This document shows, piece after piece, positions 25,510-33,613 of a DNA stretch of 64,000 nucleotides; within the stretch, counting starts at the first letter, position 1; every line of letters begins with the position of its first letter. Source of the stretch: Neisseria uirgultaei (GTDB lineage Bacteria > Pseudomonadota > Gammaproteobacteria > Burkholderiales > Neisseriaceae). Both the position numbers and the translations under genes were made by a program. The stretch lies in the NCBI RefSeq assembly GCF_962719845.1, contig NZ_CAUIYF010000003.1, positions 62,001 through 126,000 of the forward strand, written 5' to 3'. A model generated the notes under the pieces. That model had not been told where the DNA came from and did no database searches. It saw nothing but the letters and a program-made list of their open reading frames with translations.

Positions 25510-25666
25510 TATAGTGGATTAAATTTAAATCAGGACAAGGCGACGAAGCCGCAGACAGTACAAATAGTACGGAACCGATTCACTTGGTGCTTCAGCACCT
25601 TAGAGAATCGTTCTCTTTGAGCTAAGGCGAGGCAACGCCGTACTGGTTTAAATTTAATCCACTATA
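25510..25666. mobile_element. Full-length Correia repeat-enclosed element (NEMIS), 157 bp
   Basis: It begins TATAGTGGATTAAATTTAAA and ends in the inverted TTTAAATTTAATCCACTATA. The internal insertion with ACTTGGTGCTTCAGCACC distinguishes the long class, which in published work carries an IHF site. The termini can be cut by RNase III when transcribed; rnc is in this window. Confidence 0.95.
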
Positions 25667-25675
25667 CTTTCTCCG

Positions 25676-25803
25676 AGCTTTATATGTTTCAACAGAGGAC
25701 GGCACATCAAGCACCGCACTGCGTGTTGCCCGAACGAGGCTGCCCTCCGATTAGATTCTATCGCTATAAACAGACGGGTTTCAACCGAAAAGGAATGGGG
25801 ATA
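25676..25803 (-). repeat. Dispersed repeat, copy 2
   Basis: Reverse-strand copy of the repeat at 15278-15403, from CCCCATTCCTTTTCGGTTGA on the minus strand to TGTTGAAACATATAAAGC. This copy keeps the central GTTTATAGCGATAGAATC. Confidence 0.7.
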
Positions 25804-25829
25804 AAGTCCGTTTCCGACACCCCTCGGGC

Positions 25830-25868
25830 GATGCCGTCTGAAAACCAATCTCCACTTTCAGACGGCAT
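25830..25868. terminator. DUS-pair terminator
   Basis: GATGCCGTCTGAAA and TTTCAGACGGCAT inverted, upstream of the symporter gene. Confidence 0.75.
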
Positions 25869-25951
25869 TGTTTAGGCGCGGTCATTTTGCAAATTAAGGT
25901 TAAGGCGTGTATGCTTGCCTTCCCTTAAAAACAAAAACGCAACACATTATT

Positions 25952-26899
25952 ATGAATATCCTCAGTAAAATCAGCAGCTTTATCGGAAAAACATTTTCCC
26001 TCTGGGCCGCGCTCTTTGCCGCCGCCGCTTTTTTCGCGCCCGACACCTTCAAATGGGCGGGGCCTTATATTCCTTGGCTGCTGGGCATTATTATGTTCGG
26101 TATGGGTTTGACGCTCAAACCTTCCGACTTCGATATTTTGTTCAAACATCCCAAAGCCGTCATCATCGGCGTAATCGCACAATTCGCCATTATGCCGGCA
26201 ACCGCCTGGCTGCTGTCCAAACTGTTGAACCTGCCTGCCGAAATCGCGGTCGGCGTGATTTTGGTCGGCTGCTGCCCGGGCGGTACGGCTTCCAATGTGA
26301 TGACTTATCTGGCGCGCGGCAATGTGGCTTTGTCGGTTGCCGTTACGTCTGTTTCCACCCTGATTTCCCCATTGCTGACTCCCGCCATCTTCCTGATGCT
26401 TGCCGGTGAAATGCTGGAAATCCAAGCGGCCGGTATGTTGATGTCCATCGTCAAAATGGTTTTGCTCCCCATTGTTTTGGGTTTGATTGTTCATAAGGTT
26501 TTGGGCAGTAAAACCGAAAAGCTGACCGATGCGCTGCCGCTGGTTTCCGTTGCCGCCATCGTGCTGATTATCGGCGCGGTAGTCGGGGCAAGCAAAGGCA
26601 AGATTATGGAAAGCGGCCTGCTGATTTTTGCAGTTGTCGCACTCCACAACGGCATCGGCTACCTGCTCGGCTTCTTTGCCGCCAAATGGACCGGCCTGCC
26701 TTATGATGCACAAAAAACGCTGGCCATCGAAGTCGGTATGCAAAACTCGGGCCTGGCCGCCGCGCTTGCCGCCGCACACTTTGCCGCCGCGCCGGTCGTT
26801 GCCGTTCCAGGCGCATTGTTCAGCGTGTGGCACAATATCTCCGGCTCGCTGCTGGCAACTTATTGGGCGGCAAAAGCCGGTAAACATAAAAAACCCTAA
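25952..26899 (+). CDS. Bile acid:sodium symporter family protein (ASBT-NM-like)
   Basis: A 315-residue, ten-helix inner-membrane protein of the BASS/ASBT family. It starts MNILSKISSFIGKTFSLWAA and shows the family motifs CCPGGTASNVMTYLARGN (crossover of helix 4, Na+ site) near residue 110 and EVGMQNSGLAAALAAAHF (helix 9) near residue 260. It is nearly the same as the meningococcal ASBT whose structure was solved, with a few substitutions by my recollection. That protein couples two Na+ to bile-acid-like substrates; recent work points to pantoate as a natural substrate for relatives. It is monocistronic, ending before a DUS-pair terminator. Confidence 0.93.
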   Translation: MNILSKISSFIGKTFSLWAALFAAAAFFAPDTFKWAGPYIPWLLGIIMFGMGLTLKPSDFDILFKHPKAVIIGVIAQFAIMPATAWLLSKLLNLPAEIAVGVILVGCCPGGTASNVMTYLARGNVALSVAVTSVSTLISPLLTPAIFLMLAGEMLEIQAAGMLMSIVKMVLLPIVLGLIVHKVLGSKTEKLTDALPLVSVAAIVLIIGAVVGASKGKIMESGLLIFAVVALHNGIGYLLGFFAAKWTGLPYDAQKTLAIEVGMQNSGLAAALAAAHFAAAPVVAVPGALFSVWHNISGSLLATYWAAKAGKHKKP

Positions 26900-26913
26900 A
26901 CGCCTTTCATCAT

Positions 26914-26974
26914 AATGCCGTCTGAACGGGGCAAACGAAACCGGCGGTTTCTGCCAGGCCCCTTCAGACGGCCT
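26914..26974. terminator. Long-loop DUS-pair terminator
   Basis: AATGCCGTCTGAACGGGGC and GGCCCCTTCAGACGGCCT pair around a loop that itself holds AAACCG/CGGTTT. Confidence 0.75.
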
Positions 26975-27051
26975 TTGTTTGAAATCGGCGAGGACGATTG
27001 CCCGACTGCTCCGATTCGGCTGCCTGCGTTCGCCCCGCCTTTCAAGCCGCC

Positions 27052-28176
27052 TCACTCCCTTACATAAACCACTTCGACATCATAGTCGTCTTCGTTCCAA
27101 TCATCGTCGTCATCCGCGCCGAGTTTGTCCTGCCATTCTTCTTCATTGTCCAAGGAGGAATCCAAACCGGCTTCGAGGCGCAACACGGAAAGCAGGTGAT
27201 ACATATCGTCGGGAATCGGGGCTTCAAACGAAACGGTTTCGCCGGTTTTCGGATGGACGAAACTCAAGCGGTAGGCGTGCAATGCCTGACGCGCGCCCAA
27301 ACTTTTAACGGCTTCTTTCACTGGTTCGCTGCACGGGTGGCGCGGGTTGCCGTACACGGGATCGCCGGCAAGCGGATGGTTGGCTTCGCGCATATGCACG
27401 CGGATTTGGTGCGTCCTGCCTGTCTCGAGCGAACATTCGATATAGCTGTGGGCAAGATAGCGTTCCAACACTTTGACGTGGGTAACGGCTGGTTTGCCGC
27501 CGAATTTGACGACTGCCATTTTCAGACGGTTGTGCGGATCGCGTCCGATTTGGGTTTCGATTTTACCGTCAAAGGGGACGATGCCGTTGGCGACGGCGCG
27601 GTAGATGCGTTTGACCGTGCGTTCCTGAAGCTGCCGCACAAGGGAATTTTGCGCCGACAGGGTTTTGGCAACCACCATCAGCCCGCTGGTTTCTTTGTCC
27701 AAACGGTGTACGATGCCCGCGCGCGGTACTTGGCTCAATTCGGGACAGTGCGCCAACAGGCCGTTGAGCAGCGTCCCCGTCCAGTTGCCCGCCGCCGGAT
27801 GCACCACCAGTCCGGCCGGTTTGTTGACGACGATGACGGTATCGTCTTCGTAAACAATATCCAAATCCATAGGCTCTGGAACAAACGCCAGATTTTCCTC
27901 ACTCGGACGGACGGTTACACAAATTTGCTCGCCGCCTATCATTTTGTCTTTGGGTTGCGAAGGTTTATCGTTTACAATAACCGCGCCTTCTTTAATCCAT
28001 GATGTCAGACGGCTGCGCGAGTAGTCGGGCAGAAGTTTCGCCAACACCGCATCCAGCCGCCCGCCGGCAAGCTCGAGCGGAACGGTCAGACCGATACGGT
28101 TTTCAGTTTCGGAAGCTGACGCAAAGTCTGAATCATCGCTATAATCGGATTCATTATCAAAGGAAGTATTCTGCAT
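27052..28176 (-). CDS. rluD: 23S rRNA pseudouridine synthase RluD
   Basis: RluD makes pseudouridines 1911, 1915 and 1917 in helix 69 of 23S rRNA. The 374-residue protein has an acidic leader (MQNTSFDNESDYSDDSDFAS), an S4 RNA-binding domain (GGRLDAVLAKLLPDYSRSRL) near residue 40, and the catalytic GIVHRLDKETSGLMVVAK with the active-site Asp near residue 160. Later ETGRTHQIRVHM is also conserved. An unusual acidic tail (DDDDDWNEDDYDVEVVYVRE) follows the catalytic domain. The start at 28176 shares two bases with the start of bamD on the other strand (CATG), so each promoter must lie inside the other gene. Confidence 0.93.
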   Translation of the reverse strand: MQNTSFDNESDYSDDSDFASASETENRIGLTVPLELAGGRLDAVLAKLLPDYSRSRLTSWIKEGAVIVNDKPSQPKDKMIGGEQICVTVRPSEENLAFVPEPMDLDIVYEDDTVIVVNKPAGLVVHPAAGNWTGTLLNGLLAHCPELSQVPRAGIVHRLDKETSGLMVVAKTLSAQNSLVRQLQERTVKRIYRAVANGIVPFDGKIETQIGRDPHNRLKMAVVKFGGKPAVTHVKVLERYLAHSYIECSLETGRTHQIRVHMREANHPLAGDPVYGNPRHPCSEPVKEAVKSLGARQALHAYRLSFVHPKTGETVSFEAPIPDDMYHLLSVLRLEAGLDSSLDNEEEWQDKLGADDDDDWNEDDYDVEVVYVRE

Positions 28177-28978
28177 GAAAAAAATTCTTTTAACGGTTTC
28201 ATTAGGTTTGGCACTGAGTGCCTGTGCCACCCAAGGTACGGTCGATAAAGATGCCCAGATTACCCAAGATTGGAGTGTGGAGAAGCTCTATGCCGAAGCC
28301 CAGGACGAATTGAACAGCAGCAATTATACGCGGGCTGTCAAGTTATACGAAATCTTGGAATCGCGCTTCCCCACCAGCCGACATGCCCGGCAGTCGCAAC
28401 TGGATACCGCATACGCCTATTATAAAGACGATGAAAAAGACAAAGCTCTGGCGGCAATCGAACGCTTCCGCCGCCTTCACCCGCAGCATCCGAACATGGA
28501 TTACGCACTGTACCTGCGCGGCTTGGTGCTGTTCAACGAAGATCAGTCTTTCTTGAACAAACTGGCCTCGCAAGACTGGTCCGACCGCGACCCGAAAGCC
28601 AACCGCGAAGCGTACCAGGCGTTTGCGGAACTCGTCCAACGCTTCCCCAACAGCAAATACGCCGCCGATGCGACCGCACGTATGATCAAACTGGTCGATG
28701 CTTTGGGCGGCAATGAAATGTCGGTAGCGCGTTACTACATGAAACGCGGCGCATATATCGCCGCCGCCAACCGCGCCCAAAAAATTATCGGCAGCTATCA
28801 AAATACACGCTATGTCGAAGAATCGCTCGCCATATTGGAACTTGCCTACCAAAAACTCGGCAAACCGCAGCTTGCCGCCGACACGCGCCGCGTGTTGGAA
28901 ACCAATTTCCCGAAAAGCCCGTTTTTGACGCACGCCTGGCAGCCCGACGATATGCCCTGGTGGCGTTACTGGCATTAA
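28175..28978 (+). CDS. bamD: Outer-membrane assembly lipoprotein BamD (ComL)
   Basis: BamD is the essential lipoprotein partner of BamA that inserts outer-membrane proteins; in Neisseria it was first named ComL for its effect on competence. The 267-residue protein has the lipobox LSAC (MKKILLTVSLGLALSACATQ) and then five TPR-like helical repeats (AEAQDELNSSNYTRAVKLYE, AIERFRRLHPQHPNMDYALY). AAAGGAAGTATTCTGC precedes the ATG. Its start overlaps that of rluD on the opposite strand. Confidence 0.95.
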   Translation: MKKILLTVSLGLALSACATQGTVDKDAQITQDWSVEKLYAEAQDELNSSNYTRAVKLYEILESRFPTSRHARQSQLDTAYAYYKDDEKDKALAAIERFRRLHPQHPNMDYALYLRGLVLFNEDQSFLNKLASQDWSDRDPKANREAYQAFAELVQRFPNSKYAADATARMIKLVDALGGNEMSVARYYMKRGAYIAAANRAQKIIGSYQNTRYVEESLAILELAYQKLGKPQLAADTRRVLETNFPKSPFLTHAWQPDDMPWWRYWH

Positions 28979-28990
28979 GCCCATCTTCGT

Positions 28991-29022
28991 AATGCCGTCT
29001 GAAGCCCTTTCAGACGGCATTT
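28991..29022. terminator. DUS-pair terminator after bamD
   Basis: AATGCCGTCTGAAG and CTTTCAGACGGCATT inverted just after the bamD stop. Confidence 0.8.
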
Positions 29023-29091
29023 CCCGTTCCGGCGCAAACCTTTCCGCTCATTCAAACGGTTCTCCCTGCCGTTAACGGCAACGCCCTTTAT

Positions 29092-29237
29092 GTTTTTGAC
29101 GCACACTGAAAATCAAACGATATGCCTTGCCGACACGAACCGGCGTTAACGCCAAAATGCCGTCTGAAGTCCGTTTAGGCGACATTTTCCGTTCCAGCAC
29201 CAGCCTTCCCGTTCACTCAAACGGTTTTTTCTGCCAA
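29092..29237. repeat. Degenerate tandem duplication of the bamD 3' end and comA 3' end
   Basis: Starting with GTTTTTGACGCAC, this segment repeats 28921-29070 at an offset of about 165-171 bases: GATATGCC, AATGCCGTCTGAAG, GACATT/GGCATT TTCCGTTCC and TCAAACGGTT---CTGCC recur in order. One DUS arm is damaged (TTTAGGCGACATT). The right end is the true end of comA. Confidence 0.65.
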
Positions 29238-31495
29238 TAGAATTTATACCCTCTCAAACGTTGGGCCTTCACGCCGCCGCGTCCCAAGCCGAATTGCAGC
29301 GCGCCCGACAAATCCGTCCGCAACAACTTGATGCCGTGTGCGCGGACACGGTTCTGTACCGCTTCGGTCGGATGTTTGTAGGCGTTGGCATAACCGCTTG
29401 AAGCAACGGCATATTCGGGTGCAACCGTATTCAGGAATATGCCTGAAGATGATGAATTGCTGCCGTGATGCCCCAACACCAACACCTGGCTGTACAGGTT
29501 TGAACCATATTTTTTGACCAACTCCGCCTCGCCTTTCGTATCCAAGTCGCCCGTTACCAGCAGTGCCGCACCGCCCGCCACAACACGCAAAACACAACTT
29601 CTCCCATTATCATCGATGTTTTTGCGTTCAGACGGCATCAAAAACTCGAAATCCACGCCGTCCCATTGCCAACGCTGTTCCGCACAATGCCGCGCCCCCT
29701 CATAAAATTCCGGCTGTCCGGCATAAATCCCGCAGTTCGGTATCTTGCCGACTGCCTGAAAACCGCCGTCGTGGTCGCTGTCGTGATGCGACAGAACCAG
29801 CTTGTCCAAACGGCGGACACCCGCCGCATTCAAACTCGGCACAATCCCCGTCTGCGCCGCCGATGCAGTTCCGGTGTCAAACAAAAGATGATGATTTGCC
29901 GTCTGAACCGACACTGACAAGCCCTGCCCCGCATCCCAAACCGTAACCGCAGCTTCGTTTTCAGGTACTGCTTCAGGACGGTAGGAAACAAACCCTGCCA
30001 ACAGCAACACCGCCCACGGACGCAAACCCAAGCCGCGCGGCAGCAACAACAGCAAAGCGGCACACACCGCCAAAACCAACAGCGGCAAAGGTGCGGAGGC
30101 AACGGCAAACTCGGGCGACACATCGGCAAGCCACACCAAAAACCGCAAAGTGTATTCCGCCAAAAATGCCCCAAACTGTTGCAAAGGCGCAAACGGCACG
30201 ACCGAACCCAGCAACGCCAGCGGGGTCAATACCCAAGAAAACCACGGAATCGCCGCCGCATTGACCAAAGGGCTGATTAAAGGCAGCGAGGCAAACAGAT
30301 AACCGAGCAAAACCACCGACAACACCGAAGCCGCCCACTGCCCGCGCAAAGCAGTTTGCCGTTTCCCCTCGTGCAAACGCCCCGAACACGCCCATATCAG
30401 TGCCGCCACCAAACCGAAAGACAGCCAAGTCCCCACACCCAAAACCGCCAAAGGGTCGAACAGCAGCACCGCCGCCAACGCCTGCCACCACGTCGCCCAC
30501 GCCGACAATCTTCCCCTGCGCCACGCCCACGCAAACGCCGCCAACATCAAAACGCTGCGCTGCGTCGGCACGGAAAAACCGGCAAGCAGCGCGTAAAACA
30601 GCGCGCCTGCACACCCCGCCGCCAAAACCCACACGCGCGGCCGGGCAGGAAGGCGCGGGGAACAGGCAAGCAGCCGCTTCGCCAGCCACGCAAACAGCAC
30701 CGCCACCATCGTAACGTGCAAACCCGAAATACTGACCAGATGCGTCAGCCCCAACGGTCGGAACGCCTGCCACAATTCGGGACGCAATGCCGACTGTTCG
30801 CCCACGCTCAACGCGCGCATCAGCCCGATGCCGTCTGAAAGCCCGCCGTCCGCATCCGCCTGCCGCCAATTACGGCTGATGCGGCTGCGCCAAACCGCAA
30901 TCCCCCAACCGCTTCCGTCATGCAGCAAAACCCTGTCCGCACCGACAGTCCCCACGCCGCCTATCCCGTTGGATAATGCCCACGCCTCACGGTTCAAACC
31001 GCGCAGGTTCAACTCCCCGACGACGGGGTGCACACGTGCCGTTATCCGCCATCTGCTCCCGACCACCCATTCGCGCCGTTTGTAGTCCGACAGCAGCAAA
31101 TCGAACGTCCGACCACCGCTGTCCACAGCCTTTGCCGCAAACTGCACGCGCCGCCCGTCCGACCTCGGCATATCCGCCACTTCCACCGTCAAAGGCACGC
31201 CTAAAACCGCCTCCGCCCGCCATTGCGAAGACAGTGCCGCTTCCGTTCTGAATACGCCGTAAGCCGCACCCGCCAACACGCACAGCATCAGACCGGCAAA
31301 CGCAAACCGCCTTGCAAACACAGCAAAAACCGCAAAAGCCGCCAGCCAAAACAGCCAATGCGGCACGACCGGCAGCGCAAACGAAGCCGCCACGCCGACG
31401 ACCCAACACGGCAAAAACCAACGACGGAACACGTCTCCCCACTCCCGATATTTCAAAAATAAACAGATAATAAAGCAAATCCGAAAAGCCGTCAT
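29213..31495 (-). CDS. comA: Competence protein ComA (ComEC/Rec2 family DNA channel)
   Basis: ComA is the inner-membrane channel through which single-stranded DNA enters during transformation. About 740-760 residues, with N-terminal membrane segments, an OB-like periplasmic part (LLLSDYKRREWVVGSRWRIT), and the competence core GLTHLVSISGLHVTMVAVLF near residue 250. Several more membrane segments follow. The C-terminal metallo-beta-lactamase-like domain has LSHHDSDHDGGFQAV and later LVTGDLDTKGEAELV and LVLGHHGSNSSSSG. The exact start is uncertain: the ATG at 31495 lacks a good ribosome binding site, and a GTG at about 31435 follows GGGGAG closely. The gene fits with the abundant uptake sequences. 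Confidence 0.92.
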   Translation of the reverse strand: MTAFRICFIICLFLKYREWGDVFRRWFLPCWVVGVAASFALPVVPHWLFWLAAFAVFAVFARRFAFAGLMLCVLAGAAYGVFRTEAALSSQWRAEAVLGVPLTVEVADMPRSDGRRVQFAAKAVDSGGRTFDLLLSDYKRREWVVGSRWRITARVHPVVGELNLRGLNREAWALSNGIGGVGTVGADRVLLHDGSGWGIAVWRSRISRNWRQADADGGLSDGIGLMRALSVGEQSALRPELWQAFRPLGLTHLVSISGLHVTMVAVLFAWLAKRLLACSPRLPARPRVWVLAAGCAGALFYALLAGFSVPTQRSVLMLAAFAWAWRRGRLSAWATWWQALAAVLLFDPLAVLGVGTWLSFGLVAALIWACSGRLHEGKRQTALRGQWAASVLSVVLLGYLFASLPLISPLVNAAAIPWFSWVLTPLALLGSVVPFAPLQQFGAFLAEYTLRFLVWLADVSPEFAVASAPLPLLVLAVCAALLLLLPRGLGLRPWAVLLLAGFVSYRPEAVPENEAAVTVWDAGQGLSVSVQTANHHLLFDTGTASAAQTGIVPSLNAAGVRRLDKLVLSHHDSDHDGGFQAVGKIPNCGIYAGQPEFYEGARHCAEQRWQWDGVDFEFLMPSERKNIDDNGRSCVLRVVAGGAALLVTGDLDTKGEAELVKKYGSNLYSQVLVLGHHGSNSSSSGIFLNTVAPEYAVASSGYANAYKHPTEAVQNRVRAHGIKLLRTDLSGALQFGLGRGGVKAQRLRGYKFYWQKKPFE

Positions 31496-31509
31496 AAAGG
31501 AAAGTTCGT

Positions 31510-31549
31510 AAAAATGCCGTCTGAACTCAGGCTTCAGACGGCATTTTTA
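31510..31549. terminator. DUS-pair terminator
   Basis: AAAAATGCCGTCTGAAC and the inverse ending GGCATTTTTA form a strong stem with T run, after trpB on the minus strand. Confidence 0.85.
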
Positions 31550-31563
31550 TCAGACGGACGAGG

Positions 31564-32766
31564 TTACAGTTTAATCCCTTTGAGCTTCGCCACGGTATTG
31601 ATGTCTTTATCGCCGCGACCCGACAGGTTGACCAAAATCACCTGGTCTTTACCCATTTTTGGCGCGTTTTTCACCGCCCAAGCAACGGCGTGGCTGGATT
31701 CCAGCGCGGGGATAATGCCCTCGTATTTGCACAACAAATCAAAGGCTTCGAGTGCTTCTTCGTCTTTGGCAACGGTGTATTCAACGCGCTTGATGTCGTT
31801 TAAATGGCTGTGTTCCGGGCCGATGCCGGGGTAATCCAAGCCTGCGGAAACGGAGTGCGTCCCCAATACTTGGCCGTTTTCGTCCTGCATCAGGTAGCTG
31901 CGGAAGCCGTGCAATACGCCGATGGGGGCTTTGCTGGTAATCGGCGCGGCGTGGTCAGGCGTATCCACACCCAAACCGCCGGCTTCCACGCCGACCAAAC
32001 GTACGTTTTCTTCTTCGATATAGGGATAGAACAAACCGATGGCGTTGGAGCCACCGCCCACGCAGGCAACGGCAACATCAGGTTGGCGACCGATGGCTTC
32101 CAACATTTGTTCTTTGGCTTCATTGCCGATGACGCATTGGAAGTCGCGCACCATTTCGGGATACGGCGCAGGGCCAGCGGCGGTGCCGATGATGTAGAAC
32201 GTATCGTCCACGCGGGCGACCCATTCGCGCATGGCTTCGTTCATCGCATCCTTCAAAGTACGGCTGCCGCTGTCGACGCTGACCACGTTCGCACCCAATA
32301 ATTTCATACGGAACACGTTGGGCATTTGACGTTGGATATCGTCCGCGCCCATATAAACATCGCAAGTCATGCCGAAACGTGCGGCGACGGTGGCTGAGGC
32401 CACGCCGTGCTGACCCGCGCCGGTTTCGGCGATGACACGTTTTTTGCCCATGCGGCGGGCGAGCAATGCCTGACCGATGGTGTTGTTGACTTTGTGCGCG
32501 CCGGTGTGATTCAAATCTTCACGCTTCAGCCAGATTTGCGCGCCGCCCAGATGTTCGGACAACCGAGCGGCGTGGTAAACGGGGCTGGGCCTGCCGACAT
32601 AATGTTTCAAATCGCGGCGGAACTCCGCCCAAAATTCAGGATCGTTTTTCGCTGCCTTATAGGCATCCGCCAGCTCTTGCAAAGCCGGAATCAGGGTCTC
32701 GGACACGAACAGCCCGCCGTGTTCGCCGAAAAACCCCTTCTCGTCGGGCGCGTGGTAGTTTTTCAT
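31564..32766 (-). CDS. trpB: Tryptophan synthase beta chain
   Basis: TrpB joins indole and L-serine with pyridoxal phosphate. The 400-residue protein has the PLP lysine in HTGAHKVNNTIGQALLA near residue 90, the catalytic-region ETGAGQHGVASAT near residue 112, and the phosphate-binding loop CVGGGSNAIGLF near residue 235. It has normal length and a good start (MKNYHAPDEKGFFG). trpA lies almost 30 kb away and trpF about 11 kb away, so the pathway genes are dispersed, as is usual in Neisseria. A short Correia element is just upstream and may supply or affect the promoter. Confidence 0.97.
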   Translation of the reverse strand: MKNYHAPDEKGFFGEHGGLFVSETLIPALQELADAYKAAKNDPEFWAEFRRDLKHYVGRPSPVYHAARLSEHLGGAQIWLKREDLNHTGAHKVNNTIGQALLARRMGKKRVIAETGAGQHGVASATVAARFGMTCDVYMGADDIQRQMPNVFRMKLLGANVVSVDSGSRTLKDAMNEAMREWVARVDDTFYIIGTAAGPAPYPEMVRDFQCVIGNEAKEQMLEAIGRQPDVAVACVGGGSNAIGLFYPYIEEENVRLVGVEAGGLGVDTPDHAAPITSKAPIGVLHGFRSYLMQDENGQVLGTHSVSAGLDYPGIGPEHSHLNDIKRVEYTVAKDEEALEAFDLLCKYEGIIPALESSHAVAWAVKNAPKMGKDQVILVNLSGRGDKDINTVAKLKGIKL

Positions 32767-32805
32767 CGGATTCTTCCTTGTGCTTCAGGTTTTCAGACGG
32801 CAATT

Positions 32806-32910
32806 TATAGTGGATTAACAAAAACCAGTACGGCGTTGCCTCGCCTTGCCGTACTATTTGTACTGTCTGCGGCTTCGTCGCCTTGTCCTGATTTTTGTTA
32901 ATCCACTATA
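32806..32910. mobile_element. Short Correia element, 105 bp
   Basis: TATAGTGGATTAACAAAAAC to GTTTTTGTTAATCCACTATA-type inverted ends, with the internal TACGGCGTTGCCTCGCCTTG. It lacks the long-class insert and lies 40 bases upstream of the trpB start. Confidence 0.95.
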
Positions 32911-32948
32911 TTTTTCAAAATGCCGTCTGAACGGGAAATTGTCGGCAA

Positions 32949-33584
32949 TTATAACTGTTTTTCACACAAACCCGCCATTTCGAAAAACGTCCGATACGCC
33001 GCCGCCTTTTTCGCCAAACTCAAAGGATAAGCGCGCGAAGTCGAAGGCAGGCGGGTCAGCGTCAAATCCCGTCCGGCAAACGGAAACGGCACGGTTTCGC
33101 CCGTTTTCGGCATTTTGATGCCGCCGCCCTGAATATCGAGCAGGATTTCCGTCGCCTTGCCGCCCGTCGTACAAATATGGCGGCAGTCTGGTATTTTCGC
33201 CAACACCGCCGCCAAATCCACGGTTTCGACTACCTTTAAAAACTTGTCGGACGCATTGCCGTGTTCCCTTGCCGCCTTCAACACGGTCGGACAGGACGCT
33301 ATCCCCCGTTCGTGCAAAAACGTTTTGATTTTCTCCGCGTCAAACGCCTTTTCAGAGTGCGCAGCCTCCCCGTGGGACGGCATCTGGAAATGCGCCGCAT
33401 CGTTAAAAAACACCAGCCCGTAAACGCGCCACATATCGTTTTGGAAATTCGGATAATGAAACTGCATCGCGCGTTTGCCTTCCTTGGGCGGAAACGTCCC
33501 CATCATCATGACCGATGCCCCGTTCGGCAAAACGGGATCGAACGGATAACTTTCGATTTCCAACCCGACCGCATTATTTTCCAT
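32949..33584 (-). CDS. Uracil-DNA glycosylase superfamily protein
   Basis: A 211-residue protein with a UDG-type start: VMMMGTFPPKEGKRAMQFHY near residue 25, followed by PNFQNDMWRVYGLVFF. The family's base-excision enzymes have a G-S/T-x-P-x water-activating loop here and a C-terminal H-P-S loop; the latter may be LTRLPSTSRAYPLS. The central CRHICTTGGKATEILLD is a typical beta strand-loop. It most resembles the hypoxanthine/mismatch glycosylase branch, but the substrate is not clear. GGGGGTGAAA precedes the ATG at 33584; a longer frame reaches into the next gene. It lies 29 bp after the EamA transporter gene and may share its transcript. Confidence 0.75.
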   Translation of the reverse strand: MENNAVGLEIESYPFDPVLPNGASVMMMGTFPPKEGKRAMQFHYPNFQNDMWRVYGLVFFNDAAHFQMPSHGEAAHSEKAFDAEKIKTFLHERGIASCPTVLKAAREHGNASDKFLKVVETVDLAAVLAKIPDCRHICTTGGKATEILLDIQGGGIKMPKTGETVPFPFAGRDLTLTRLPSTSRAYPLSLAKKAAAYRTFFEMAGLCEKQL

Positions 33585-33613
33585 TTTCACCCCCATATAC
33601 CCGGCCGCCCGCT

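Larger units (their letters stand above)
25344..25951. other. Repeat-rich 608-bp intergenic region
   Basis: No gene is seen. In order it holds a dRS3-like repeat (25420), a half dRS3 (about 25481-25497), a full-length Correia element, the second copy of the lnt-end repeat and a DUS-pair terminator. The promoter of the bile-acid symporter must lie in the last 80 bases. Confidence 0.8.
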
